Shown piece after piece: positions 18,220 through 26,950 of a stretch of 64,000 nt of DNA (position 1 is the stretch's first letter; each line of letters begins with the position of its first letter). A model generated the notes under the pieces. The model had not been told where the DNA came from and did no database searches. It saw nothing but the letters and a program-made list of their open reading frames with translations. The position numbers were made by a program, and so were the translations under genes. Source of the stretch: Acidimicrobiales bacterium (lineage in GTDB: Bacteria > Actinomycetota > Acidimicrobiia > Acidimicrobiales > SHLQ01); NCBI GenBank assembly GCA_020629635.1, contig JAHDCX010000003.1:17380-81379 (forward strand), in the 5' to 3' direction.

Positions 18220-18225
18220 CTGATC
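18211..18225. terminator. Palindrome spanning two overlapping convergent stops
   Basis: GATCAGT and ACTGATC are perfect inverted copies around a single G. The plus-strand TGA is at 18217-18219 and the minus-strand TGA at 18215-18213. The loop is too short for a good hairpin unless the stem opens, so the terminator role is tentative. Confidence 0.3.
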
Positions 18226-19604
18226 GGGCCGGTTGACACGACGAAGTCGTCGAAGTCGATGTGCTCGTTGCGAGCTGCTGCCCACGAGGAGTCGTTGCCA
18301 CCGAAGAAGGTCGAGAAGAAGAGGTTCTCGATCTTGAGGTTGGCGGTGTCGCGGAATCGAAGGCCGGTGCGTTCGAACACGAGCCGTCCGTTCATCCAGC
18401 CCTGGATGAGGCCATCACGTTGGCCGGGCGTGTTGAGCTTGACCCGGGTCTCGACGGTGTTCCAGTTGCCGGTGCCGAAGCTGGCGTTCCACGCCATGCC
18501 GTCGCCGTAGGAGGCCGTCTTGTCGGGGTGGTAGACGTAGCTGATCGCCGATCCGTTGTCGACCCACATCATGCGGGTCGACCAGCCGTTGTAGCCGTCG
18601 GGCTGGCGGCCGCCGCTGTGAGCCGAACCGGCACCGAATCCGGGGAGCTTGCCGCCCTTGCGGAAGTCGAAGCCGTCGGCGAAGCGCACCTTGTAGGAGA
18701 GGTAGAGCTCGTCGTGGAGGCCGATCGAGTTCTCGAAGTCGGTCACGAACTGGGCGCCACCCTCGTGCGGGCCGACCGATCCGGCGGGGAACGTGACTCG
18801 GAGGAAGTCGTTCTTGCCTTCTCGGACGACCGTCGCCCGGTCGGTGACCGCCCAGTCGATCGCTCCGAAGTCCGCGGCGACGTCGGCGCCGGAGTAGCCG
18901 CCGGTGCCCGTGCGACTGAAGTCGACACGGAGCAGCTGTCGGGCGGGCGCGTTGGTGGTGGTGGGCGCTGGGGCCTTGGTGGTGGTTGGGGCGGCCGTCG
19001 TGGGGGCGCTGGTGGTGGCCGGGGCCTTCGTGGTTGCGGGTGCCGCCGTGGTGGTGGGTGCGGGCGCCTTGGTCGTGGTGGGTGCCGTGGTCGGTGCGGC
19101 CGTCGTTGCCGGGCGGGCCGGGGTGCTCTTCGACGCCGACGACGTGGACGAGACGGATTTGGTGCCTGCCGTGGCTTCGGTGGCCAACGAGGACGACGAC
19201 GAGGTCGACGATGGACCCGACGCCGGGCTCGCTGCGGCGACGCCGGAGGTGGTGTCGTCGGCGGCCGCCTCGGCTTGCGCGATCGCTTCTTCGACGACTT
19301 CGCCCGATGTGCGGGGAAGTTGTGCGTCGATCTCGCCGGGCTGGGTGCGGGCTCCGACGCCACCAGCCAACGCAGTGGCGGGCTCGGCGTCTTCGACGTC
19401 GAGCGGTGCGACAAACATGCGCGCCGAATCGAGGTCGGCATCTCCGGCGCTCTCGACGAGCGTGCGTCCGATGGCGCCGTTGGTCGTGACCGTCGCTGCA
19501 GCGACGAGCGAGGCGCCGAGCACTACGCTCACAACGAACAGCAGCGTCGCCCGGAGCAGGCGATTGACGGAGCGCACGGACGGCACTTTAGTCATGTCCT
19601 TCAT
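18213..19604 (-). CDS. Secreted or membrane-anchored polysaccharide lyase-like protein (PL14-type fold)
   Basis: A 463-residue protein. One hydrophobic segment at about 18-37 (LLFVVSVVLGASLVAAAT) is an anchor or signal peptide. Residues about 110-225 are a low-complexity linker rich in Ser, then Ala/Pro/Thr/Lys with APTTTKAPAP-type repeats. The C-terminal 235 residues resemble the jelly-roll of alginate/glucuronan lyases of family PL14: ELYLSYKVRFADGFDF, GGKLPGFGAGSAHSGG, YNGWSTRMMWVDNG and a Tyr-rich SYVYHPDKTASYGDGM. Such enzymes cleave uronate-containing glycans. Two ATGs (19604, 19595) are possible; neither has a clean Shine-Dalgarno. It is divergent from a second secreted beta-helix protein, pointing to joint work on the exported polymer. 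Confidence 0.7.
   Translation of the reverse strand: MKDMTKVPSVRSVNRLLRATLLFVVSVVLGASLVAAATVTTNGAIGRTLVESAGDADLDSARMFVAPLDVEDAEPATALAGGVGARTQPGEIDAQLPRTSGEVVEEAIAQAEAAADDTTSGVAAASPASGPSSTSSSSSLATEATAGTKSVSSTSSASKSTPARPATTAAPTTAPTTTKAPAPTTTAAPATTKAPATTSAPTTAAPTTTKAPAPTTTNAPARQLLRVDFSRTGTGGYSGADVAADFGAIDWAVTDRATVVREGKNDFLRVTFPAGSVGPHEGGAQFVTDFENSIGLHDELYLSYKVRFADGFDFRKGGKLPGFGAGSAHSGGRQPDGYNGWSTRMMWVDNGSAISYVYHPDKTASYGDGMAWNASFGTGNWNTVETRVKLNTPGQRDGLIQGWMNGRLVFERTGLRFRDTANLKIENLFFSTFFGGNDSSWAAARNEHIDFDDFVVSTGPISH
18940..19105 (-). repeat. Ala/Pro/Thr/Lys-rich repeat linker in the lyase-like gene
   Basis: Degenerate tandem units encoding APTTTKAPAP-like and APATTKAP-like blocks. They form a mucin-like, probably extended and possibly O-glycosylated spacer between anchor and enzyme domain. 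Slippage here would change linker length without breaking frame. Confidence 0.6.
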
Positions 19605-19711
19605 GGAAATGTCACACTTTCGACGCTGAAATCTGGGATTTTCCGCGCCTTGATGACGAACATGTTGCAGACATCGACGGAATGGGTCAGTTGCTTGACC
19701 AATATCTCACG

Positions 19712-19717
19712 TAGAGT
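19712..19717 (+). promoter_or_regulatory. -10 box (TAGAGT), leaderless GTG start of beta-helix lipoprotein
   Basis: TAGAGT ends 7 nt before GTG 19725. It decides the start among several possible in-frame codons. Confidence 0.5.
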
Positions 19718-19724
19718 GGCCCTC

Positions 19725-21188
19725 GTGGAGAAACGCCCGCGCAAGGCGGCCGTTCGGCGGGTACGAGTTCTTCTCGGGCTGACGGCTCTCGCAACACTCC
19801 TGAGCTGTGGCACGCCGAACTACGACGACGTCGACCTCGCTCCCCCGACGACCCTCGCCGATCAGACCTCAACCGGGCTCGAGTCCGGCACCGTGTCGCC
19901 GGCAACGACCGATGTCGCTCGTTCCCTCGCCGACACCGAGGTGGCCGCCGAGTCGACCGACGCACCAACCACCACCGCCAACCCCGCGGACCTGGGTATG
20001 AACCAGGAGCCCGGCGTGATGTACGTGGGCCCGGACGGCGACGACGACAACGATGGGGCCCTGCCGTCGCGGGCGTTCCGCACGCTCGGACGTGCGGTGT
20101 CGGATCTGGAGCCGGGCGAAACACTGTTCGTGCTCGAGGGCGTCTACGACGAAGACTGGCGGTCGGACACGTCGGTGTACGTGGACGCCCAGGGAACCGC
20201 CGAGGCGTGGATTCGGATCGCGGCGTTCCCCGGTCATGCCGTCGAGGTTCTCGGCGTCGAGAGCAACGCATTCAAGATCGAAGGCGCGGCGTACGTCGAG
20301 TTGTCGGGCTTCGAGCTGGTGGGCTCCGGCACGGACCTGCTCGGTGCCGGGGTGCACGTCGAGCACCCGTCACATCACATCCGGATCGTCGACAACGTCG
20401 TCCACGGGTTCCCGGCCGGGGGCATCAACGTGACGGGGAGTTCGCACATCACGATCGAAGGCAACGAGGTGTACGGCAACGCCAATCATCACCCCGGGCA
20501 GCACAGCGGCATCTCGATCTGGCGGCCGCAGGATCTCGGCTTCGACGACGACGACGCGGGCTACACCAACTACGTGTTGGGCAACCTCGTCTACGACAAT
20601 CGCAACACGGTGGCGGGCGAACGTGGGCTGACCGACGGCAACTGCGTGATCATCGATCAGACCAACATCACCGGGTTCTCGGGCCGCACGCTCGTGGCGA
20701 ACAACGTGTGTGTGAACAACGGCGGGCGAGGCGTCAACATCCACCAGTCGTCGAAGGCCGATGTGGTCAACAACACGCTCTTGGGCAACCTGACGACGCC
20801 GGATCTGGTCGGCGACAACGGCGAGCTCACGGCGTTCGAGTCGAGCGATGTCCGGTTCGTCAACAACCTCGTCGTTCCCCGGAACGGCACACCTGCGGCG
20901 CGCGACGGCGCCAGTCGCGATGTCATCTTTGCCGGCAATCTTTTCGTCGCCGACGACCGGGGTATCGGCGACGGCGAGAACAACATCGACCTGCCGGCGA
21001 GCGAGGCGCTCGCCGTGTTGCCCGCTGCAGGAATCGACCCGTCTGCAGCCGACTATTCGCCGGCGCCCGATTCGCCCGCGATCGATGCCGGCCGGGACGA
21101 CTTCGGCGCGGTGGTGACCGTCGACGCCCTCGGCAACGACCGGCTGGTCGGTGCCGCAACCGACATCGGCGCCATCGAACTCCACTGA
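19725..21188 (+). CDS. Right-handed beta-helix lipoprotein (pectate-lyase/PL6-like)
   Basis: A 487-residue exported lipoprotein. The signal peptide ends in a lipobox TLLSC at about residue 27, then a Thr-rich linker to about residue 95. The body is a parallel beta-helix with repeated NxV/GN turns (DNVVHGFPAGGINVTGSS, EGNEVYGNANHHPG, NNVCVNNGGRGVNIHQSS). The C-terminus ends in a choice-of-anchor-Q-like strand, SPAIDAGRDDFG and ATDIGAIELH. Related proteins include alginate lyases, chondroitinase B and non-catalytic carbohydrate binders; catalytic residues cannot be assigned with certainty. It is divergent from the PL14-like gene and precedes a strong bidirectional terminator. Confidence 0.75.
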   Translation: MEKRPRKAAVRRVRVLLGLTALATLLSCGTPNYDDVDLAPPTTLADQTSTGLESGTVSPATTDVARSLADTEVAAESTDAPTTTANPADLGMNQEPGVMYVGPDGDDDNDGALPSRAFRTLGRAVSDLEPGETLFVLEGVYDEDWRSDTSVYVDAQGTAEAWIRIAAFPGHAVEVLGVESNAFKIEGAAYVELSGFELVGSGTDLLGAGVHVEHPSHHIRIVDNVVHGFPAGGINVTGSSHITIEGNEVYGNANHHPGQHSGISIWRPQDLGFDDDDAGYTNYVLGNLVYDNRNTVAGERGLTDGNCVIIDQTNITGFSGRTLVANNVCVNNGGRGVNIHQSSKADVVNNTLLGNLTTPDLVGDNGELTAFESSDVRFVNNLVVPRNGTPAARDGASRDVIFAGNLFVADDRGIGDGENNIDLPASEALAVLPAAGIDPSAADYSPAPDSPAIDAGRDDFGAVVTVDALGNDRLVGAATDIGAIELH

Positions 21189-21200
21189 ACCCCACGGCTT

Positions 21201-21243
21201 CTGTGGACTGCTAGCCCCGCTATGCGGGGCTGAGCGTCCACAG
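21201..21243. terminator. Two-tier bidirectional terminator
   Basis: The outer arms CTGTGGAC (21201-21208) and GTCCACAG (21236-21243) and the inner arms AGCCCCGC (21213-21220) and GCGGGGCT (21224-21231) are both perfect inverted pairs around a TAT loop. It sits between the convergent beta-helix gene and gmd. Confidence 0.7.
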
Positions 21244-21260
21244 ATGCCAGAGAGGGAGGG

Positions 21261-22319
<1,059 letters not shown>

Positions 22320-22426
22320 TTACTTTGGACATGACATCCGTTGATCCGCTCACCGTCCGCGGTGTACAACGGACCCTGCGTCAACAACCGGCGCGAGGCG
22401 TGACGGACAGGCGGTAGGGCGAACAC

Positions 22427-23380
22427 ATGGATCACGAGAGCAAGATTTACGTTGCGGGGCATCGAGGTCTCGTCGGCAGCGCCATCATGCGGCGTTTGGC
22501 TGGCGCGCATCGCCATGAGCTGCTCACCGCCACTCGGGACGAGCTCGACCTGCGCGACCAGCAGGCGGTGTTCGACTGGTTCGAGGCGGAGCGCCCCGAT
22601 TACGTGTACCTGGTCGCCGGCACTGTCGGCGGCATCATGGCGAACAGCACCCGACCAGCTGAGTTTCTCTACGACAACCTGATGATCCACGCGAACGTGC
22701 TCGAGGCGGCTCGCCGGGTCGACGTGACCAAGCTGCTCTACCTGGGGTCGTCGTGCATCTATCCCCGGCTCTCGCACCAGCCGATCGCCGAGCACCAGTT
22801 GTTGCAGGGCCAGCTCGAGCCCACCAACGAGCCCTACGCCTTGGCCAAGATCGCCGGCATCAAGATGTGTTCGAGCTACCGCACCCAGTACGGCTGCAAC
22901 TTCATCTCGGCGATGCCCACCAACCTGTACGGGCCCAACGACAACTTCGATCTTCAGGGCAGCCACGTGTTGCCGGCGCTCATCCGCAAGTTCCACGAAG
23001 CGAAGGTCACCGGCTCTGACGAAGTCGTGGTGTGGGGCACCGGATCCGCGCTGCGAGAGTTCTTGCACGTCGACGATCTGGCCGACGCCTGTGTCTTCTT
23101 GATGGACAACTACGAAGAGGCCGGTCACATCAACGTGGGCACCGGAGACGACCTCTCGATCCGTGCACTCGCCGAGATCATCCGTGACACGGTGCACCCC
23201 GATGCCCAGCTGCGGTTCGATTCGAGCAAGCCCGACGGTACGCCTCGCAAGGTGCTGGACGTCTCGAGGATCGAGTCGATGGGCTGGAAGGCGTCGACCA
23301 ACCTTCGTGACGGCATCGAATCCACGTACGCGTGGTTCTTGGAGCACTACGACGCTGGCGACCTGCGCGGGGCCGCGTAA
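22427..23380 (+). CDS. fcl: GDP-L-fucose synthase
   Basis: A 317-residue epimerase-reductase that turns GDP-4-keto-6-deoxymannose into GDP-L-fucose with NADPH. It has the Rossmann motif VAGHRGLVGSAI, the VGGIMANSTRPAEFLYDN loop, LGSSCIYPR, the catalytic EPYALAKIAG (YxxxK) and PTNLYGPNDNFD, all typical of Fcl/WcaG. Its stop TAA forms part of the -10 box of the following sulfotransferase gene. Together with gmd it makes the window self-sufficient for fucose from GDP-mannose. Confidence 0.93.
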   Translation: MDHESKIYVAGHRGLVGSAIMRRLAGAHRHELLTATRDELDLRDQQAVFDWFEAERPDYVYLVAGTVGGIMANSTRPAEFLYDNLMIHANVLEAARRVDVTKLLYLGSSCIYPRLSHQPIAEHQLLQGQLEPTNEPYALAKIAGIKMCSSYRTQYGCNFISAMPTNLYGPNDNFDLQGSHVLPALIRKFHEAKVTGSDEVVVWGTGSALREFLHVDDLADACVFLMDNYEEAGHINVGTGDDLSIRALAEIIRDTVHPDAQLRFDSSKPDGTPRKVLDVSRIESMGWKASTNLRDGIESTYAWFLEHYDAGDLRGAA

Positions 23381-23383
23381 CCT
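23378..23383 (+). promoter_or_regulatory. -10 box (TAACCT), leaderless GTG start of sulfotransferase
   Basis: TAACCT overlaps the fcl stop codon and ends 6 nt before GTG 23390. Confidence 0.45.
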
Positions 23384-23389
23384 GCGACG

Positions 23390-24094
23390 GTGATCGTCTT
23401 CGTCAATGGCGGGTTCAAGACCGGGTCGACCTGGCTGTTCACTTGCGTCCGGTTCCTGACAGGCGGTCAGCCCGTACCCGACCACTTCCAACGCGAGGGC
23501 TGGGGCAACAGCGGCGTCGCCGAGGACCGGCTTCCCGAGTTCTTGGCCGAACTCGGTCCCGCCGACGAGATCACGTACGCCAAGTCGCACATCGACGATC
23601 CGGTGCTTCGAGAGCTCCTCACCGGCGACGTGAACACCCGGACGCTGTTGATGCATCGAAACGCCCCGGACATCGTGTTGTCGGCATACCACCACCGAAT
23701 TCGCCACGGTGAGCTCGATCCGTCGGTGTCCTTCGAGGAGTTCTTCTGGCGAGACGACCAGCCGAGTGGCCGGTCGACGCTACGCGGAATTGCGAGCTAC
23801 AGGGAGGCCTGGGCAGAGCCGCATGACCGAGTGTGGGCGACTTCGTTCGAACGCTTCAGCGAGGATCATCTGGGTGAGCTCGAACGGCTCCGGGCGTTCT
23901 TCGGATTCACCGTGAAGCCGGGCGCCCTCGATTGGATCGCCGAGCGGACCGAGTTCGGCAACTGGAAGGCGCAGACGGGGAGCGATCACCTGCGAACGGG
24001 GCGGGTGGGCGAAGGTGCCGAGCGCTGTGACGAAGACATGTTGCAGCTGATCGACGAGAGTGTGCCGCCGATCGACGACGCCTGGTTCGCCTGA
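23390..24094 (+). CDS. Sulfotransferase family protein
   Basis: A 234-residue soluble sulfotransferase-fold protein. The 5'-phosphosulfate-binding loop is FVNGGFKTGSTWLF near the N-terminus and the 3'-phosphate-binding motif is LLMHRNAPDIVLSAY near residue 85. An ASYREAWAE helix and a late FERFSEDHLGELE acidic segment are as in carbohydrate sulfotransferases. It would move sulfate from PAPS to a sugar hydroxyl. Following fcl directly, fucose is a candidate acceptor (inference). It ends head-to-head with the GT-MptE fusion gene. Confidence 0.75.
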   Translation: MIVFVNGGFKTGSTWLFTCVRFLTGGQPVPDHFQREGWGNSGVAEDRLPEFLAELGPADEITYAKSHIDDPVLRELLTGDVNTRTLLMHRNAPDIVLSAYHHRIRHGELDPSVSFEEFFWRDDQPSGRSTLRGIASYREAWAEPHDRVWATSFERFSEDHLGELERLRAFFGFTVKPGALDWIAERTEFGNWKAQTGSDHLRTGRVGEGAERCDEDMLQLIDESVPPIDDAWFA

Positions 24095-24118
24095 GCGTCG
24101 CTTCAGGACCGTCCAGGG

Positions 24119-26083
24119 TCAGCCGAGCGCGTCGGCGAGAGACATCCGGGGGAAGACCTCGAGCGCTCCCCCGACGGTTGCGTTGATGACCTCGACCCCC
24201 TGAAGGTCGAGCACAGTCTTGGCCGCCTCGTAATGGCGGATCATGTGGTCGACCTTGGGGTGGTGCCAGGCACGTCCGGCGCCGAAGTAGTCGGGCCGGA
24301 AGTGGTTGACGTCGTCGTCGGCGGTGCTCGTCAGCAGCATGCCTTCGTCGTGGCCCTCGGCTTTGGGGCCGCTGATCTCCACCGTGTCGGGGATCGAGTA
24401 GCTCGTGTCGCAGCCGATGAGCACGATCCGGGCGAATCCCATGTGGGCGGCGAGCTGCATGAGGGTGATCGTGACGGTGCTCGGCTGGATGAGGCCGCCG
24501 ACGGCGTCGAGTGAGAAGGCGCCGGTGTGTGTTCCCGCGGGCTTGCGGTGTTGGGAGAGGAAGAGCACCCGGTTGGGTTGGTCCTCGAGCAATTGGCGCA
24601 CGGGGACGACGTCGCCGGATCCGTCGTGCAATTCGAGCATCGTCGGGAAGAAGCCGGTCATCTGCGGGTGGGTCCGGAGAAGCTGGTCGACGTCGTCGTG
24701 TCGGTCGGGAAGGAACCGGCTGTCGACCGACGCGTAGTAGGTGGGTCGCCAGTCGACCTCGTCGAAGAGCAGGAAGATCGCGTTGGACGCGAAGACGACC
24801 TCGTCGTCGAGCAACTCGAGGGGCGTGTCGTTGAGCGAGGGGCCGTTGCCGACGACGACACACGTCTCGCCGGCGTGCGCGTTGCGCAAGGCGCGCAGTC
24901 GGTCGAGGTCGGCTGGTGATGGAAGGCTGGTGGTGGGGGTCTGCGGCGACGAGCGCACGAGCGAGCGTGGCCCGTGGATCGGTTCGGATGTCTCGCCGTG
25001 GGCGATGGCACGGAGCCGCTCGTGGAAGGCGGGGACGGTCGATTCCCACTCGAAGGCCGTCGCGGTCTCCTTGGCCGCCGCTGCGAGCTCGGCTCGGTAC
25101 TCGCCATCGGAGGCAAGAAGGCTGATGGCTCGGTGCAGCTCGACCGCGTCGGGCGACGTCACGACGTGTGCGGCGCCCGACCGCTGGAGAAACCGGATGG
25201 AGGCGAGATCTGGTGGCCCGACGGCCAGGATCGGCCGACCGGCGGCGAGGAGCTCGGGGATCCGATTGGCGAAGGATCCAGCGAGGTAGCCCCGGGTGGC
25301 CGAGTCGAAGTTGAAGGCGACCACGTTCGCCCCGGCTCCGGCCAGGTACGCCCGGTAGTCGGCCTCGGTGTCCGCATACGGCTCGATGCGGATGCGGGAC
25401 AGTCCGTCGAGCCCGGCGAGATAGGTGGCGTCGTGGCCGGCACCGGCACTACGGACGACGAGTTCGGCGTCGACGTTGGTGGCTCCCTGAACTCCAAGGG
25501 CGATCGCGGCCACCGTGGAGCCGCCTTTCCGGTACGCCAGTTGGCCGCTGAACCGGAACGAGATGGGGCCGGACTCCGGCGGCCCGGCGAGGCCGTCCCA
25601 GTCGGCGAGGCGGACGACGTTGGAGATCACGTCGAAGGGGGTGCCGTAGCGATCCTTCAGGGTGGCCGCGAGTTCTGGCGAGATGGCGAAACAGGCGTCG
25701 GATCGCTCGATCAGCGAGCGGAGCCGGTCTGCCCAGCGCTCGACGGCATCGGGTTGCTCCACCTCGAGGCGGGCGATCCAGTCGTCGACGACCTCGACGA
25801 CGAGCGGAACCCGCAGGTCGAGTGCGTCCAGCACGTCGAGCAGTGCCGCCGAGCGGGCGTCGGGCCGGGCGAAGACGAGCTCTGGTGCGAAGTCTTCGAT
25901 CGCTCCCTGCAGCGCGTCTCCGGTGACGGCTCCGGCCGAAGAGGTGAGCGTCGGCTCGCCGGCGTCGGCCCACAGCTGGCATCGCAGCTCGGCCGGCCAC
26001 GAGTCGAATCGGGTGGCGAGGAAGTGGCCCGTGGCGCTTGGGCCGCCCATCGCCGAGGCGTCCACCAACAACAGACGTGGCAT
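24119..26083 (-). CDS. Glycosyltransferase (GT-B) fused to MptE-like/DUF115 domain
   Basis: A 654-residue two-domain protein. The N-terminal half (about 1-370) is a GT-B glycosyltransferase: ISFRFSGQLAYRKGGSTVA, then FANRIPELLAAGRPILAVGPP. After a Pro/Thr-rich joint, the C-terminal half (about 390-640) is a DUF115/MptE-like domain: CVVVGNGPSLNDTPLELLD, FASNAIFLLF, WRPTYYASVD, VLIGCDTSYS and WHHPKVDHMIRHYEAAK. Bacterial DUF115 domains occur in flagellin-modifying Maf proteins and surface glycan loci. ATG 26083 was preferred because GGAG lies 6 nt upstream; in-frame TTG 26125 and ATG 26113-type starts are possible. A full-length paralogue of nearly the same length lies at 35816-37819. Confidence 0.8.
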   Translation of the reverse strand: MPRLLLVDASAMGGPSATGHFLATRFDSWPAELRCQLWADAGEPTLTSSAGAVTGDALQGAIEDFAPELVFARPDARSAALLDVLDALDLRVPLVVEVVDDWIARLEVEQPDAVERWADRLRSLIERSDACFAISPELAATLKDRYGTPFDVISNVVRLADWDGLAGPPESGPISFRFSGQLAYRKGGSTVAAIALGVQGATNVDAELVVRSAGAGHDATYLAGLDGLSRIRIEPYADTEADYRAYLAGAGANVVAFNFDSATRGYLAGSFANRIPELLAAGRPILAVGPPDLASIRFLQRSGAAHVVTSPDAVELHRAISLLASDGEYRAELAAAAKETATAFEWESTVPAFHERLRAIAHGETSEPIHGPRSLVRSSPQTPTTSLPSPADLDRLRALRNAHAGETCVVVGNGPSLNDTPLELLDDEVVFASNAIFLLFDEVDWRPTYYASVDSRFLPDRHDDVDQLLRTHPQMTGFFPTMLELHDGSGDVVPVRQLLEDQPNRVLFLSQHRKPAGTHTGAFSLDAVGGLIQPSTVTITLMQLAAHMGFARIVLIGCDTSYSIPDTVEISGPKAEGHDEGMLLTSTADDDVNHFRPDYFGAGRAWHHPKVDHMIRHYEAAKTVLDLQGVEVINATVGGALEVFPRMSLADALG

Positions 26084-26138
26084 GTCGAGCTCCATCGCGT
26101 CGTGCACATTACCTATCGGCGTCAACCGACGGAGCCCT

Positions 26139-26144
26139 TACGAT
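26139..26144 (+). promoter_or_regulatory. Possible -10 box (TACGAT) of a sulfotransferase gene with a short leader
   Basis: TACGAT lies 36 nt before GTG 26181, with a GGGAG Shine-Dalgarno between them, so this would be a leadered transcript. Confidence 0.35.
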
Positions 26145-26180
26145 TGGGATCCGAGATCTGGCGAACGGCGGGAGCCCTGG

Positions 26181-26885
26181 GTGGACCACAACAGCAACAG
26201 TCGATTCATGCTGATCTTCAATGCTCGCTGCGGTTCGACGTGGCTGATGCAGCTGCTCAACAGCCGTCCTGGCGTGTGGTGCGAGGACGAGGTCTTCGCA
26301 CCAGAACACTTGGATCCTCAACGACAGCTCGCGTCCATTCGAGACTTCTTCACTCACCCACATGAACAGACCCACGTCGGATTCAAGTTGAAGGTCAACG
26401 ACATTGCCGATCCGCAGGGTTTGCGAACTCTCGCCGACGAGTTGGGCGTCCGGGTCCTGCTGTTGACGCGACGCAATCTCGTTCGGCGTGCCATCTCGCT
26501 CTATCGCGGATGGGCGCTCTCTGAGCGTTCGGGTGATTGGAACCTCCGCGATCCGGACGCAGAGCGGATCGGCGCTGTGGAGATCCCTGCGAAGAACTTC
26601 GTGCAACGAGTGGAGGAGTGCATCCGCGAAGACGAGGCGTTGTGGGACTTCGGCGCAGGTCTCTCGACGGCACCCGTTGCCCTCTGGTACGAGGACCTTC
26701 ATGCGTCGCTACCGAACGAGGCGATCCGGATCGGCCTCGCGCTCGGGTTGGAGCGTCCGTACGGGTTCGGCGAGGTCGAAATTCGCAAACACAGCCCGGG
26801 CTCACTCGACGAGCTCGTTTCAAACGTGGGGACCCTCCGCAGCGCCTCCGAGGGCAAGTGGTGGTCGTGGGGGTTCGACTACTGA
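26181..26885 (+). CDS. Sulfotransferase family protein
   Basis: A 234-residue sulfotransferase. The PAPS 5' loop is FNARCGSTWLMQLLNSRPG and the 3'-phosphate motif is LLLTRRNLVRRAISLYRG near residue 95. VWCEDEVF and the late RKHSPGSLDEL resemble the Stf0/NodH-like class that sulfates sugars at primary or secondary hydroxyls. The GTG start has GGGAG 6 nt upstream; an internal ATG at 26208 would delete part of the PAPS loop lead-in. It stands between the minus-strand fusion gene and the TPR-glycosyltransferase gene. Confidence 0.75.
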   Translation: MDHNSNSRFMLIFNARCGSTWLMQLLNSRPGVWCEDEVFAPEHLDPQRQLASIRDFFTHPHEQTHVGFKLKVNDIADPQGLRTLADELGVRVLLLTRRNLVRRAISLYRGWALSERSGDWNLRDPDAERIGAVEIPAKNFVQRVEECIREDEALWDFGAGLSTAPVALWYEDLHASLPNEAIRIGLALGLERPYGFGEVEIRKHSPGSLDELVSNVGTLRSASEGKWWSWGFDY

Positions 26886-26937
26886 GCAGCCTGGACAACT
26901 GGGACAAACGACCGTGTTCCGGGCAGTGAGTGAGAAG

Positions 26938-26943
26938 TACTTT
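26938..26943 (+). promoter_or_regulatory. -10 box (TACTTT), leaderless GTG start of TPR-glycosyltransferase
   Basis: TACTTT ends 7 nt before GTG 26951; the longer in-frame start at 26930 would place the box inside the gene. Confidence 0.5.
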
Positions 26944-26950
26944 GGGAGTC

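Noticed and set aside
18940..19105. Repetitive block considered as a CRISPR or satellite repeat
   Set aside because: Units are degenerate, in frame and encode a Thr/Pro/Ala linker; there are no spacers.
18261..21188. A 975-residue plus-strand frame covering the lyase-like gene and the beta-helix gene
   Set aside because: The first half is the antisense of the PL14-like gene; the real gene starts at GTG 19725 with a -10 box and signal peptide.
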